Of a stretch of 64,000 bases of DNA, positions 37,178 to 46,700 are shown piece by piece. The stretch spans positions 293,012 to 357,011 of the forward strand of contig NZ_MKIM01000031.1 in the NCBI RefSeq assembly GCF_001939045.1, given 5' to 3'. The DNA comes from Rhizobium oryziradicis (GTDB lineage Bacteria > Pseudomonadota > Alphaproteobacteria > Rhizobiales > Rhizobiaceae). The notes beneath the pieces are model-generated. The model saw only the letters and a list, made by a program, of their open reading frames with translations, was not told where the DNA came from and ran no database searches. A program made the position numbers and the translations under genes. Position 1 is the first letter of the stretch. Every line of letters begins with the position of its first letter.

Positions 37178-37207
37178 AAAAGGGGTGGCTTGGCTGCCCC
37201 TTTTTTT
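37178..37207 (+). terminator. Rho-independent terminator after the transporter
   Basis: Arms aaaaggggtggc and gctgcccctttt pair (two wobble pairs) around a 3-nt loop, followed by a T-run. It lies 18 nt after the transporter stop and closes the formate region. Confidence 0.88.
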
Positions 37208-37315
37208 GTTGTCACGGACAATGTGATGACATTGCGCCTTGAAACACCCGAATGGGGCGTCACATGATGGGAAAGCATTTCGCTACCCAGCTTTGATTTC
37301 AGGGAGTTTCACACC

Positions 37316-38356
37316 ATGCGTTACAATCAATTGGGAAATACGGGCCTGTTTGTCTCTGAGCTTTGCCTTGGAACCATGACCTTTGGCGAGGCCGGAAGCA
37401 GTATGTGGGGTGCTATCGCCGATGTTGATCAGGCGGCAGCCGACACCATTGTCGAACGCTCCCTGGAGGCTGGCATCAATTTCATTGACACGGCCAATGT
37501 TTATTCTGGCGGCGTATCGGAGCAGATTCTGGGGCAGGCGCTGCAAAATCTCAACGTTGCTCGCAAGGATGTGGTGATTGCCACCAAGTTTTACGGCGCG
37601 ATGGGCGATAGGCCCAATGATCGCGGTGCCTCACGCGGGCATATCCTCGATCAGGTGGAAGCAAGCCTTGAGCGGATGCAGCTCGATTATATCGATCTCT
37701 ACCAGATCCACGCCACCGATACCGTGACGCCGATTGAGGAGACCTTGAGGGCGCTGGATGATCTCGTGTCGCGTGATCTGGTGCGCTACATCGGCCTGTC
37801 AAACTGGGCGGCGTGGCGCATTGCCAAGGCGCTTGGTATCTCAGAGCGCAAGGGCTATGCCCGGTTTGAAACAGTACAGGCCTATTATTCGATTGCCGGG
37901 CGCGATCTGGAGCGGGAAATTGTTCCGCTTTTGAAAGAGGAGAAAATGGGCTTGATGGTCTGGTCGCCTCTGGCGGGTGGTTTGCTGTCTGGCAAATATG
38001 GCCCCGGTGCGCCCGGAAATGGTGAAGGCCGCCGCGCCAGTTTTGATTTTCCGCCCGTCAACAAAGATCGGGCTTGGGACTGCGTGGCCCTGATGCGTGA
38101 GATCGCCCAAAACCATGGCGCAAGCGTGGCCGAGGTGGCGCTGGCCTATATTCTGGCCAAGCCCTTTGTCACCAGTGTGATTGTCGGGGCCAAGCGGCTG
38201 GAGCAGCTGGACGAAAACCTCAAAGCCGTCGATCTGCGATTGTCGGAGCAAGACTTGGCCCGGCTTGACGAGGTCAGTGCCTTGCCTGCGGAATATCCCG
38301 GCTGGATGCTGGAGCGTCAAGGCGCTGGGCGCGTTCCCAAGCCATTCAAGCCGTAA
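37316..38356 (+). CDS. Aldo/keto reductase
   Basis: The 346-residue protein is an NADPH-dependent oxidoreductase of the aldo/keto reductase superfamily. The catalytic tetrad is visible: Asp and Tyr in FIDTANVYSGGVSEQILG, Lys in VIATKFYGAMG and His in DLYQIHATD. The C-terminal cofactor segment is SVIVGAKRLEQLDENLKA. GGGAG lies before the ATG. The sequence is of the YajO/YghZ-like type. No neighbour gives a clue to the substrate. It is followed by a repeat and the terminator of the convergent cheW gene. Confidence 0.93.
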   Translation: MRYNQLGNTGLFVSELCLGTMTFGEAGSSMWGAIADVDQAAADTIVERSLEAGINFIDTANVYSGGVSEQILGQALQNLNVARKDVVIATKFYGAMGDRPNDRGASRGHILDQVEASLERMQLDYIDLYQIHATDTVTPIEETLRALDDLVSRDLVRYIGLSNWAAWRIAKALGISERKGYARFETVQAYYSIAGRDLEREIVPLLKEEKMGLMVWSPLAGGLLSGKYGPGAPGNGEGRRASFDFPPVNKDRAWDCVALMREIAQNHGASVAEVALAYILAKPFVTSVIVGAKRLEQLDENLKAVDLRLSEQDLARLDEVSALPAEYPGWMLERQGAGRVPKPFKP

Positions 38357-38374
38357 AAGACGCAGTAACAGCTT

Positions 38375-38477
38375 TAGAGTCTATCAGGTTCAGATTGAAC
38401 CAGACAGACTCTAGATTCCTTTGTTTGAGTTTGTCTGATCAGAAAAACCGGATTCCACTTTTCCCTGACAAACTCTA
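38375..38477. repeat. Mosaic palindromic intergenic repeat between the reductase gene and cheW
   Basis: The first part, tagagtctatcaggttca with tgaaccagacagactcta, is an imperfect 18-bp dyad. The second part shares ttgtttgagtttgtct, aaaaccgg and tccacttttccctgacaa with the copy at 25657 and forms a gagtttgtc/gacaaactc stem. The two copies differ by scattered substitutions. Confidence 0.8.
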
Positions 38478-38542
38478 ATCTGGCGGATAATTTTCGCCTT
38501 AAACCCACTCCGATTGAAGCAATTGTGCAATAGACATAGAAA

Positions 38543-38571
38543 AAGTCGCCGGATTGGTCATCCGGCGACTT
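38543..38571 (-). terminator. Rho-independent terminator of cheW
   Basis: Read on the minus strand, the arms aagtcgccggat and atccggcgactt form a perfect 12-bp stem around a 5-nt loop, followed by TTTTTC. It lies 27 nt after the cheW stop. Confidence 0.9.
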
Positions 38572-38598
38572 CAACGGGAGGCATGTTTTCTGCGGCGA

Positions 38599-39078
38599 TT
38601 ACGCGGCCAGTTCTTCCAGATCGCTGCCCTTGAACATCTTGGCAAGGTTCAAGAAGCAGATCATGCCGTGTTCGTTGGCGATAATGCCTTCAGAGAAGGA
38701 TTTGTCGAACGAGGCAGAAACTTCAGGCACTGGCTGAACCTGAATGGCTGGAATGGTCAGAATGTCGGAAACGCGGTCAACCAACATGCCGATGACCATA
38801 TTGTGCACTTCGGCTACAACAATGGCAGAGCGCTCATTGGCGACGGTGCTGCGCATGCCGAGCTTATAGGCCAGATCAATGATTGGAATAACCGAACCAC
38901 GCAGGTTCATCACACCAATCACATCCGCAGGTGCGTGTGGGATGGGTGTTGATGGTGCCCAGCCGCGAATTTCGCGAATGGTGGTGGTTTTCACGCAGAA
39001 TTCCTGATCGTGCAGGCGAAACGCAATGATTTCAAGGTTTTCACCGCCGAAATTGGTGGGGTTTATAGGTGTGGCCAT
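38599..39078 (-). CDS. cheW: Chemotaxis coupling protein CheW (outside the che operon)
   Basis: CheW links chemoreceptors to the CheA kinase. The 159-residue protein has the two-subdomain CheW fold: LEIIAFRLHDQEFCVKTTTI, then REIRGWAPSTPIPHAPADVI, then GVMNLRGSVIPIIDLAYKLG. VIGMLVDRVSDILTI precedes the C-terminal part. The ATG at 39078 is chosen because the typical N-terminus begins there. The gene stands alone between an aldo/keto reductase and tamB, 17 kb from the che operon, and has its own terminator. In Sinorhizobium a cheW lies between cheA and cheR; Agrobacterium has its cheW genes elsewhere, as here (from memory). Confidence 0.93.
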   Translation of the reverse strand: MATPINPTNFGGENLEIIAFRLHDQEFCVKTTTIREIRGWAPSTPIPHAPADVIGVMNLRGSVIPIIDLAYKLGMRSTVANERSAIVVAEVHNMVIGMLVDRVSDILTIPAIQVQPVPEVSASFDKSFSEGIIANEHGMICFLNLAKMFKGSDLEELAA

Positions 39079-39370
39079 GTCTGTGTCCCGCCTGTCCGTG
39101 CCCGAATTGAGGATCTGCAACCTCTGCTCTCGGGCGGTTTTCGCCATTTGTCTGCTTTTGCGCGTCTTGCGTTTTCGAGACGCACACACCACGCAATTGA
39201 TCTATCTCGCTTGGAAAAGCTCCTTGCTCCATAGCTGTTGGACCTGACTATAGCGGAAGAATGTTTCTCAAATCTAAATTGCTTGCACTATTTAATCGGG
39301 ATTTTTGCCAATTGTGCTCTGCACATGTGTGGGTGCCGCATGGATGTTTTCCCAAGAAAATCATCCCTGT

Positions 39371-42300
39371 TCAATATTCCTTCTCATAGAAAATCCCGCC
39401 GCCGCTGGAGCCGCCTGATCCGGCCGAGCCCTTCAGCTTGAAGCCACGGCCAACATCGAGATTGATAATGGCCTTGCTGCCCTCGGTGCTCTGTTGGAAT
39501 TCCAGATAGGTCTTGTCGTTGAGATATTTGCCCGCACCCACCTGCGCATTGCCCTTGGCATCGGTGCTGATGTCGAGGTCATCAACGCCCACGGCACCGC
39601 GCAGGCTGTTAAACAGCGACGTTGAGCGCCCGCCCGCCAATTGGCTGACCGCATCCGCCAATTGGGCAATTTGCAGCGGTGAAAGTTTGGAGAGGGACTG
39701 CCCAAAGATCAGCTGTGCCAAAATCTCATCCTGCGGCAGGGATGGGCTGGAGGAAAAATCGATATCAGGGTCCGTTGCCACGCCGGAAATGGTGGAGTTC
39801 AGCGTGGTGCTGCCTGACGTGGTGGTGGCCACGAAATTGATCACCGGCACAAGCCCGCCGCCAAAGGTGATTTGTCCAGAGCTGAAATCAAGGCGCTTGG
39901 TGAGAATGAGGATGCGGCCGCGCCGCAAGGTAAACCCGCCCGATACAATCGGGTTGGCCGCCGTTCCCCTGATGGTCACATCACCGTTCAGCTCGGCGTC
40001 AATGCCACGTCCGCGCACAAAGATCTGCGAAGGTGCGGAGATGATCAGATCCAGCGCAATGGTGGAATCCTTGTTTGAGGACGGATCATCCGTTTGCAAA
40101 ATCGCCAACTGGCGTTTCACGTCGGCAGGCGCATGACGGTGCTTGATGTTGAGCTGCGCGATCGAACTGGGCAATTTCGAGGGGATGATGATGGACGTCT
40201 TATCCAGCGTCAAACGGCCAGACAGAGTTGGGCTGGCCAGCAACGGCCCTTTCAACCCCAGTGTTCCATTCACCGTTGATGTCACCAGCGATCCATCGAC
40301 ATAGACGGCGCGATCAAGCTTGACGCTGAGATCTGTCGGCAAGTCGGCTGATTTCAGATCAACTGTCCCCGTGACCGTGAGCGTGCCGCCCGCAGAGATC
40401 TTGCCCGACAGGGTGTTGATCCGGGCCTGATCGCCTGTCAGGGCAATGTCGACGGTTACGCCTTCGAGAGCAATGTTGCGCTTGATGTCAATCAGCCGCA
40501 CACCTTTTGATGTGATGTTGCCGGTGATCGATGGGGCGGCGATGGTGCCGCCAACGCGAATGTCGGCAAGCACGGTTCCTTCTGTCACCAAGCCTTGCTT
40601 GGTCGCCAAACCTTGCACGGCTGAAAGTGGCAGACTGCCGTTGAATTGCATGTCCAGCGGTCTGGAACCGTTGAGATCAAGCGTGCCGCCGCCTTTGACA
40701 TTCAGCCCGCCGCCGGTGACGGTGCTTTGCACCGACACACGGTTGGCGGCGTAAGTGCCAGCTGCCGACACGGTTACAGGTGGCAGGCCAGCGGCCTTTA
40801 ATGCGGCAACGGTGCCATCGTTCCAGCGTAAGTCATAGGTGACTTTCGGATCAGACCCTTTGCCCGATGCATTGATGGTGCCGGAAATTGTGCCGCTTGC
40901 ATCAAGATTTGCTTTGAAACCGTTGGCGAGGGAGGCTGGCAAGGCCTTTATCTCACCCGCCAGATCGAGCGTGTCGCCCGCCCGGCCTTTCAGTGTCAGC
41001 ATACCGCTGCCCGCTTTGATCGCCAGCGTGTCAATGGTGACGTCGCCATTTTGCACGGTGATGGCTGCGGGTTTGGCAAGGGTAACGGCAATGCCGCGTG
41101 GCGCGGCTGCAAAGCTTTGCAAGGCGATGGCAAGGCGACCGCCATCTTGCGTGATTGTGGTTTTGCCACTGAGCGGCGCGTTATCGTAGCGCCCGCTGAG
41201 ATCCACGTCTGTGCGGTTGCCATTTCGGCTCAGTTGCAGAGCGGGGCTTTCCAAAAGCGCGCTGCCCGCGTCAATGCGAGCGGCTTTGATGGAGCCTTCC
41301 AGCGCCAAGGATTGCAGATCAGAACTGCTGAGCGCGACAACGGGGGCATTGACCGTAACGCTTCCTGTGCGAAGCGTGCTGCCTTTGGCCGCGATGTTTG
41401 CACTGATCTTGCCGCTACTCTCTGCCAGTGTGATTGTGCCGTTCAAATCACCAGATGCCGTTTGGCCGCCAAGGGCTGCCAGAAGGCCGAGATCGGGAAA
41501 GGTGAAGTCCAGTTTGCCCGTGGGCAAAAAGGCTTTTGAAAACGTCATAGCGCCTTGCAAATGGTTGGCACCGACGGTCAAGACCATGTCCGGCATCGCG
41601 GTTGTGCCATCCTTGGAGGTCAGCTTCAGGCTGGCATCGACCGGCTTTCCATCCAGCTTGCCCTTCGCCGACAAGGTGGCCGCAGGCGCATCTTTTGCCA
41701 ATGTTGCATTGGCTTGCATCGAAAAGTCAGAAAGGTTACGGCCAGCCAGCTTGGCGGAGGCAATTGTTATGTTGGCATCCGCTTTCAAATCGTCCAACGG
41801 GCCTTTGGCATTGAGGTCAAATTCCGCTTTGCCCGAGGTGTTGGCCTGCACAGCCGCCAGATCTTTGAGCGTGCCGGAGATTTGTATTGCCAGAACCTGA
41901 GCGGCAAGGCTGATGCTGCCCTTGGCAGTCAACAGGTTGGAATTGATAGAAAAACTTGGAACAGTGATGCCATTGGATGGAGAATAGCTGGCTTCGCCCG
42001 TCAGCTTGACCATGTCTTTCAGCTTGCTGGCAAATTGTGCGGGCAGGGCGCTTGGGGCCGCAAACAGGGTAAAGCGGGCGTCCGCTTGTTGCTGCGCCAG
42101 CGCATAGCTGGCATCCATGGTGCCGCCAATGCCGGGGCTCTCGACGGTTACCGGAGCGGCCGAAATCTGCTGTTGGGTGATGGCAATCGGGGCTTTGATG
42201 GTCAGGGGTGCCTGTATCGCGCGGGCCAGATTTTCATCGCTCAACTGCGCCTGTCCGATACGCAACACGCTGTCCAGGGTGCCGGTGCCGGTGGTGAGGT

Positions 42301-43540
42301 TGAAGGCATCGGATGTTGCGTCCAGCGCAACATTGCCAAACGTGCCTTGCGGGACGGACAGGCTTTTCACCTCGGCCTTGGCTGTCACCTTGGCGGCTTC
42401 CGCAGCCCCGGTCAGGCTGAGTGCCATGGTGGTAATCTGTGCGCTCAGGCGGCCTTGCGCCAGCGGCCAGTTGAAGGGGATCGTTCCATTCTTGGCGGTG
42501 AGGGTGGCCGTTAGCGTGTTGTTGCCTTTGACAGCGTAGGTGCCATGGGTATTGAGGAAGAGACTGTTGGTGTCGATCTTGCCGCGCTCCACCGTGATCG
42601 CGCCATCCTGCGCCCTGTGGGCGGCAATGTCGATTTGGGTTTTGCCGGCAAAAAGCCCGCGGAAATTGGGTGGCAACAGGCTGTCAAACGCGCCAGAACC
42701 AATAACGGTCACTCTTTGTCCGGCCGCATCCGCGCGGTGGGTTGCGTCCACCTCCAGCCGGGGCGTGCCATCCAGGGCAGCCTGAAGTGTTCCCTTCCAA
42801 TCATTGAGTGGGCCGCCGCCAATCAGGGTGATATCCAGGGCCGGGCTGTCTTCGAGCTGGAGAAGTTTCACCAGCACACCGCCCTTTGGTTCGCGCAGCA
42901 AGGCATTGATGTCCAGCCGGTTTTCGTTGGGCGCATAGGCCAGCCTGGCCCGCAGCGCTGCATCCGGCTGATCCGCGCGGTTGAGGTTGATGTTACCGTC
43001 GATTGTGTCTTGGTTGGCATCGACATTGCCGCTCAAGGCTAACACCTGCTCATGGCCGAGCAATGCGCTACCCAGGCGGATTTCGGGCAGCGACACCTGA
43101 TCAATTTTTATACCCAGCGGCAGCGAAAAACCACTTTGCGTGGATGTGCTGGCCGGTGCCTCTTCGGTTGTTGGCAGCGGCTCGCGGGTGACGGAAACAG
43201 ATGCTGCCTCAATGTTGGATGCAGCAAAACGCTTGGATAGCAGCGCGAGAGGCGACCAGTCGATAGACAGGTCTTTCACCTGTGCGTAGGTGCCGTTGGC
43301 ATCTGACACAGTGATGCGGCCAGCCCGCAAATGGCCGTCCAGCAAGCCACTGACATTGTCGATTGCCACGATTCTGTTGGGCTTGGAAACAAGCGAGGCG
43401 ACGAGATCACTCACAAAGCGCGTGCCAAATTGCGTGGTACCAACAAGTGTCAGGGCAATGGCAAGCAGGCCTGCAATGATGCAAAGGCCATAGATGCAAT
43501 ATCGGCCGAGGCTTGAGAGGAAGATCTTGAGCTGGCTCAT
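39371..43540 (-). CDS. tamB: Translocation and assembly module inner-membrane protein TamB
   Basis: TamB spans the periplasm from an N-terminal membrane anchor to TamA in the outer membrane. It helps insert autotransporters and move phospholipids. The 1389-residue protein has one membrane helix at about residues 10-33 (YCIYGLCIIAGLLAIALTLV), then a very long, low-complexity beta-rich region full of short Gly/Ala/Ser/Thr repeats. A C-terminal DUF490 domain follows (LRRGRILILTKRLDFSSGQI, then ATDPDIDFSSSPSLPQDEIL and LIFGQSLSKLSPLQIAQLAD). It follows tamA on the same strand with a 51-nt gap. The start at 43540 (MSQLKIFL) is preferred over the extension to 43588. Confidence 0.93.
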   Translation of the reverse strand: MSQLKIFLSSLGRYCIYGLCIIAGLLAIALTLVGTTQFGTRFVSDLVASLVSKPNRIVAIDNVSGLLDGHLRAGRITVSDANGTYAQVKDLSIDWSPLALLSKRFAASNIEAASVSVTREPLPTTEEAPASTSTQSGFSLPLGIKIDQVSLPEIRLGSALLGHEQVLALSGNVDANQDTIDGNINLNRADQPDAALRARLAYAPNENRLDINALLREPKGGVLVKLLQLEDSPALDITLIGGGPLNDWKGTLQAALDGTPRLEVDATHRADAAGQRVTVIGSGAFDSLLPPNFRGLFAGKTQIDIAAHRAQDGAITVERGKIDTNSLFLNTHGTYAVKGNNTLTATLTAKNGTIPFNWPLAQGRLSAQITTMALSLTGAAEAAKVTAKAEVKSLSVPQGTFGNVALDATSDAFNLTTGTGTLDSVLRIGQAQLSDENLARAIQAPLTIKAPIAITQQQISAAPVTVESPGIGGTMDASYALAQQQADARFTLFAAPSALPAQFASKLKDMVKLTGEASYSPSNGITVPSFSINSNLLTAKGSISLAAQVLAIQISGTLKDLAAVQANTSGKAEFDLNAKGPLDDLKADANITIASAKLAGRNLSDFSMQANATLAKDAPAATLSAKGKLDGKPVDASLKLTSKDGTTAMPDMVLTVGANHLQGAMTFSKAFLPTGKLDFTFPDLGLLAALGGQTASGDLNGTITLAESSGKISANIAAKGSTLRTGSVTVNAPVVALSSSDLQSLALEGSIKAARIDAGSALLESPALQLSRNGNRTDVDLSGRYDNAPLSGKTTITQDGGRLAIALQSFAAAPRGIAVTLAKPAAITVQNGDVTIDTLAIKAGSGMLTLKGRAGDTLDLAGEIKALPASLANGFKANLDASGTISGTINASGKGSDPKVTYDLRWNDGTVAALKAAGLPPVTVSAAGTYAANRVSVQSTVTGGGLNVKGGGTLDLNGSRPLDMQFNGSLPLSAVQGLATKQGLVTEGTVLADIRVGGTIAAPSITGNITSKGVRLIDIKRNIALEGVTVDIALTGDQARINTLSGKISAGGTLTVTGTVDLKSADLPTDLSVKLDRAVYVDGSLVTSTVNGTLGLKGPLLASPTLSGRLTLDKTSIIIPSKLPSSIAQLNIKHRHAPADVKRQLAILQTDDPSSNKDSTIALDLIISAPSQIFVRGRGIDAELNGDVTIRGTAANPIVSGGFTLRRGRILILTKRLDFSSGQITFGGGLVPVINFVATTTSGSTTLNSTISGVATDPDIDFSSSPSLPQDEILAQLIFGQSLSKLSPLQIAQLADAVSQLAGGRSTSLFNSLRGAVGVDDLDISTDAKGNAQVGAGKYLNDKTYLEFQQSTEGSKAIINLDVGRGFKLKGSAGSGGSSGGGIFYEKEY

Positions 43541-43591
43541 ATCTGCACGTCGCTTTCTCTTGTCCGGAGGATTATTGTTTCCGCACAAGCT

Positions 43592-45496
43592 TTAGAAACT
43601 TTGCCCAATGCCGACGTAGATGCCGTATTTGTCGCCTTTGGGGTAGGGATTAAGCGGCAAAGCCACATCCAGCCGAATAGGGCCGAAGGGTGTGGCATAA
43701 CGAAGACCAAGGCCCGCACCCGCCTTGATATTGGAAAAATCGGGCACCTGGCTATCTGATACGGTGCCGACATCCAGAAAGGGCACAAGGCCGATGCTGT
43801 CGGTGATGTGCACGCGGGCTTCAACAGATGCCGTGACGTAAGATAGTCCGCCGGTTGCCTTGTCGTCGCTGTTTCTGGGCGAAATACCCTGATAGGCGTA
43901 GCCGCGCACCGAGCCTCCACCGCCGGAGAAAAAGCGCCGGTTGGCTGGAATATCCACCAGATCGCCGTTGCTGAACAAGGTGCCTGCCGCCAGCTTGCCA
44001 GCCAGAACCACGTGATCTTCCATGCCGAGACCATAATAGCCCGAGATTGAGCCTTCGGCGTTGGAAAAAATGGTTCCGTTTCTGAATTCGTAGCTGGGCG
44101 CTGCCGTGAGCGTGGCGTGATAGCCTTCTGTCGGGTTCAATTTGTCATCGCGGGTGTCGCGGGCATAATCGAGCGGAACGGAAAAGGTCAGGTAATTGTT
44201 GCGGCCAAAGGCATCGTTGACCCTTGCATATTGCAAGGATGTGCCGACAGACACGGTATCAACATCGGTCAGCTCGTAGGAATAGCCCAGCCTGCCGGTG
44301 ATGGTGTCGGCCTTATAGGAATCCGTGTTCAGGGTCGCCGCTTTGATGCTGGCATCCAGCGTGCCGGACGGCAGCAAAAAGCCGGGCTTGGAAAAGCTGA
44401 CGCCCGCCGCATAATCCAGTTTGGATGCGCCTGAGCTCTTGCCAAAGCCGCTGACAGAGCCATCTACCCGCAGCGATTCAGCGCGACCAAACAGGTTGCG
44501 ATGGCCCCAATAGCCCTGTAGCCCGGCACCATCGATGGTGGAATAGGTGGCACCTGCGCCGAAATAGCGGAACTTGCTTTCCGACACTCTGATGTTAAGC
44601 GGAATTGCACCATTGGCATCGAGCTTATCGGCCTGATGAACCGTGATGGATGAAAAAACACCGAGTTTGCGCAGCCGATCCGAGGCTTTGCGCAGGTCTT
44701 CCGGCTTATAGGGCTGGCCTGCGTTGAGGCGTGAATATTTTTGAATAAATCCGGCATCCACCGCCTTGTTGCCGGACACCGTGACCGGGCCGAGCGGCGC
44801 AACGGGGCCGGACTTGATGGCAATCGTGACATCAACCGTGTTGTTGGCATGATCTGCCACCACATCACGTTTGGCAATCTGGGCCAGTGGCTGGCTGTTG
44901 GCCTTGATATCATCCAGCATCTTGTTGGCGGCCTTGATGATCGCCAAAGAACCGGCAGGCTTTCCGACCACCAGATCGTAAGTCGCCGGGTTCATATTTT
45001 GCGCATCATCGGTCAGCCGCACGTTGCGAAGCGTAAACAGCGGCCCGGGCTCCACGGTGACATCAACGGCAACCGGAGTGCTGCGGGAAAACGTGGGATT
45101 GGGCGGCAAACTGTCCAGCGGGGTGCCGTTTATGGTGATGGTGATCACGCCACCATAATAGGAATGTTCGTAAAGGGTTGCCAGCAGACGCTCCCGATCT
45201 TCGTTGGCCTTTATGACCACGCCCAGATCGCCCGAAACCGGTTTTGATTTGTCCTGAAGCAGCATGGAGCTGCTCTCCAGTGCATTCTTCAAATCTTTAG
45301 ATGCCTGCGGTGTGTTAAAGGTGATGTTGTAATTGACAGGGTCAATAACATCTGTGGAGGCTTTGTTTTCGCCCCACAGGGTGACGCCAAAAATGGTGAA
45401 GGCGTGGGCCTGCAAGGGATGCAGGCATGCTGTCGCCCCTATGGCACATACCAACAGACGCGCTGATCTCCGAAACCCAATACGCAAATCCGGCAA
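43592..45496 (-). CDS. tamA: Outer-membrane assembly protein TamA (Omp85 family)
   Basis: TamA is the outer-membrane barrel partner of TamB. The 634-residue protein has a signal peptide ending near HPLQAHAFT, three POTRA-like repeats (to about residue 320; one is GPLFTLRNVRLTDDAQNMNP, another PVTVSGNKAVDAGFIQKYSR) and a 16-strand beta barrel. The barrel contains FFSGGGGSVRGYAYQGISPR, the Omp85 loop L6 motif with the conserved VRGY. The last residue is Phe (IGQSF), as expected of a barrel that BAM assembles. It is the upstream member of a tamA-tamB pair. Confidence 0.95.
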   Translation of the reverse strand: MPDLRIGFRRSARLLVCAIGATACLHPLQAHAFTIFGVTLWGENKASTDVIDPVNYNITFNTPQASKDLKNALESSSMLLQDKSKPVSGDLGVVIKANEDRERLLATLYEHSYYGGVITITINGTPLDSLPPNPTFSRSTPVAVDVTVEPGPLFTLRNVRLTDDAQNMNPATYDLVVGKPAGSLAIIKAANKMLDDIKANSQPLAQIAKRDVVADHANNTVDVTIAIKSGPVAPLGPVTVSGNKAVDAGFIQKYSRLNAGQPYKPEDLRKASDRLRKLGVFSSITVHQADKLDANGAIPLNIRVSESKFRYFGAGATYSTIDGAGLQGYWGHRNLFGRAESLRVDGSVSGFGKSSGASKLDYAAGVSFSKPGFLLPSGTLDASIKAATLNTDSYKADTITGRLGYSYELTDVDTVSVGTSLQYARVNDAFGRNNYLTFSVPLDYARDTRDDKLNPTEGYHATLTAAPSYEFRNGTIFSNAEGSISGYYGLGMEDHVVLAGKLAAGTLFSNGDLVDIPANRRFFSGGGGSVRGYAYQGISPRNSDDKATGGLSYVTASVEARVHITDSIGLVPFLDVGTVSDSQVPDFSNIKAGAGLGLRYATPFGPIRLDVALPLNPYPKGDKYGIYVGIGQSF

Positions 45497-45660
45497 TATC
45501 GACTCACCTGCTGTAGACAGTGTCTCAATTCCTCACATTGTGCTGCCAACCCCACAGCCCGGCAAATACGCGCCGATCGAAACTGTAGGAGCATCCTCCT
45601 CCACACTATAGATAGGAACTTTACAGATGTGTAACGTTTTGACGCAAATTGCGCCTCAAA

Positions 45661-45693
45661 TTTCAAACCCGACGCCATGCGCCGGGTTTGAAA
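45661..45693 (-). terminator. Hairpin terminator of the lipoprotein gene
   Basis: Arms tttcaaacccg and cgggtttgaaa form a perfect 11-bp stem around an 11-nt loop. Read on the minus strand it lies 11 nt after the lipoprotein stop and before the tamA promoter region. Confidence 0.7.
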
Positions 45694-45704
45694 CATGCTT
45701 TTGA

Positions 45705-45968
45705 TTAATAGTTGCTTGGGCAAGCATCTACATAGCGGCGACCGTAACGGTCACGGTAGTAGCACTGGCCTGGCTGTTCGCTGACCTTGCCAATAACCGC
45801 ACCAGCCACGCCACCAATGGCCGCACCAACAGCTGCACCGCGCACGTTGCCGGTTGCCAGGCCACCGATGATGGCACCGGATGCCGCACCAATGCCTGCA
45901 CCCTTTTCAGTTTGCGAGCAACCCGCAACTGAAAGCCCCGCAAGTAACAGTATAATTGCTTTCTTCAT
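45705..45968 (-). CDS. Small glycine-zipper lipoprotein
   Basis: The 87-residue protein has a lipoprotein signal peptide with lipobox LSVAGC, and after the Cys a run of glycine-zipper repeats (GAGIGAASGAIIGGLATGNV, then GAAVGAAIGGVAGAVIGKV). These form a hydrophobic helical hairpin, followed by a short polar tail (CYYRDRYGRRYVDACPSNY). The plan resembles OsmB/SlyB-like and 17-kDa surface antigen proteins, which span the outer-membrane interface. The start at 45968 is the ATG directly before the signal peptide; a longer frame adds no family-like residues. It lies upstream of tamA on the same strand. Confidence 0.82.
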   Translation of the reverse strand: MKKAIILLLAGLSVAGCSQTEKGAGIGAASGAIIGGLATGNVRGAAVGAAIGGVAGAVIGKVSEQPGQCYYRDRYGRRYVDACPSNY

Positions 45969-46467
45969 GATCATCTCCACATTTGATCGGTCCGGTTGCC
46001 CGGAAATGCTCGCCCCTGCATGACAGCATTTTGCCACACTGTAACCTAGATCGGGTTGGATTTAAGGTAAAGTGATGGTGTCATTATAAATTTTTCAGAG
46101 TGTCACCATAATGCACTCATGAACGATGCCGTCATGCTCCATACGCAGGTCCTGCCTTTAGATCGAGCGCAAGATACGGAAATCCATTTGTTGCGCTTTC
46201 AAAGACAAGATATGGCGGCTTTGCGCGAAGTCCACGGAGACAGACAGTATTTTTTTATGGGTTTTGATTTTTTTCGGTGGTTTAAGCCCGATACAATACA
46301 GGCAGAGACACGCCCCATTCAAAATAGAGCACTGATGCTCTGCTTTTCCTCTCAACAGATCCATCGTAAATCCATGCTGGCGCGCACCGGCTCTTGGTTG
46401 CGCGCGAGGGGATTTTGCCGTTTTGGGTAGCAGCATTTTAAGATGATTGTGTCAGACTGTTTGGAAT

Positions 46468-46481
46468 TTGACGTAGATCAA
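46468..46481. promoter_or_regulatory. FNR/FixK-like box upstream of hemA
   Basis: TTGACGTAGATCAA matches the FNR/FixK dyad TTGAY-N4-RTCAA exactly. Its end lies 219 nt before the hemA ATG, a distance that fits a promoter in the long leader. hemA is a known target of FNR/FixK-type regulators in several rhizobia (established for Bradyrhizobium), so low-oxygen activation is likely. No other gene is nearby to receive it except the divergent lipoprotein gene. Confidence 0.65.
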
Positions 46482-46700
46482 GTCAGAAGGCGTGTTGATC
46501 CAGTAATCGTTTGACCGTGGGAGTCTTCATCCTGTTGGTTTTGAATGATGGGAATGCTATCTTTGGGTGTTTTATTTTTTAATACACTTAAAGATTGATC
46601 TTTGGCGCGATTTGTCGCAGTTTAGAATCACTTTACAAAAGGGGTTGACCGCTGCCCCGAAGGCTCTCAAAAGAGAGATGGATAGATTGGAGCGAGCGCA

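Noticed and set aside
46119..46430. Plus-strand frame of about 100 codons in the hemA leader
   Set aside because: The translation has no family likeness and no good ribosome binding site. The region holds the FNR/FixK-like box and probably the hemA promoter.
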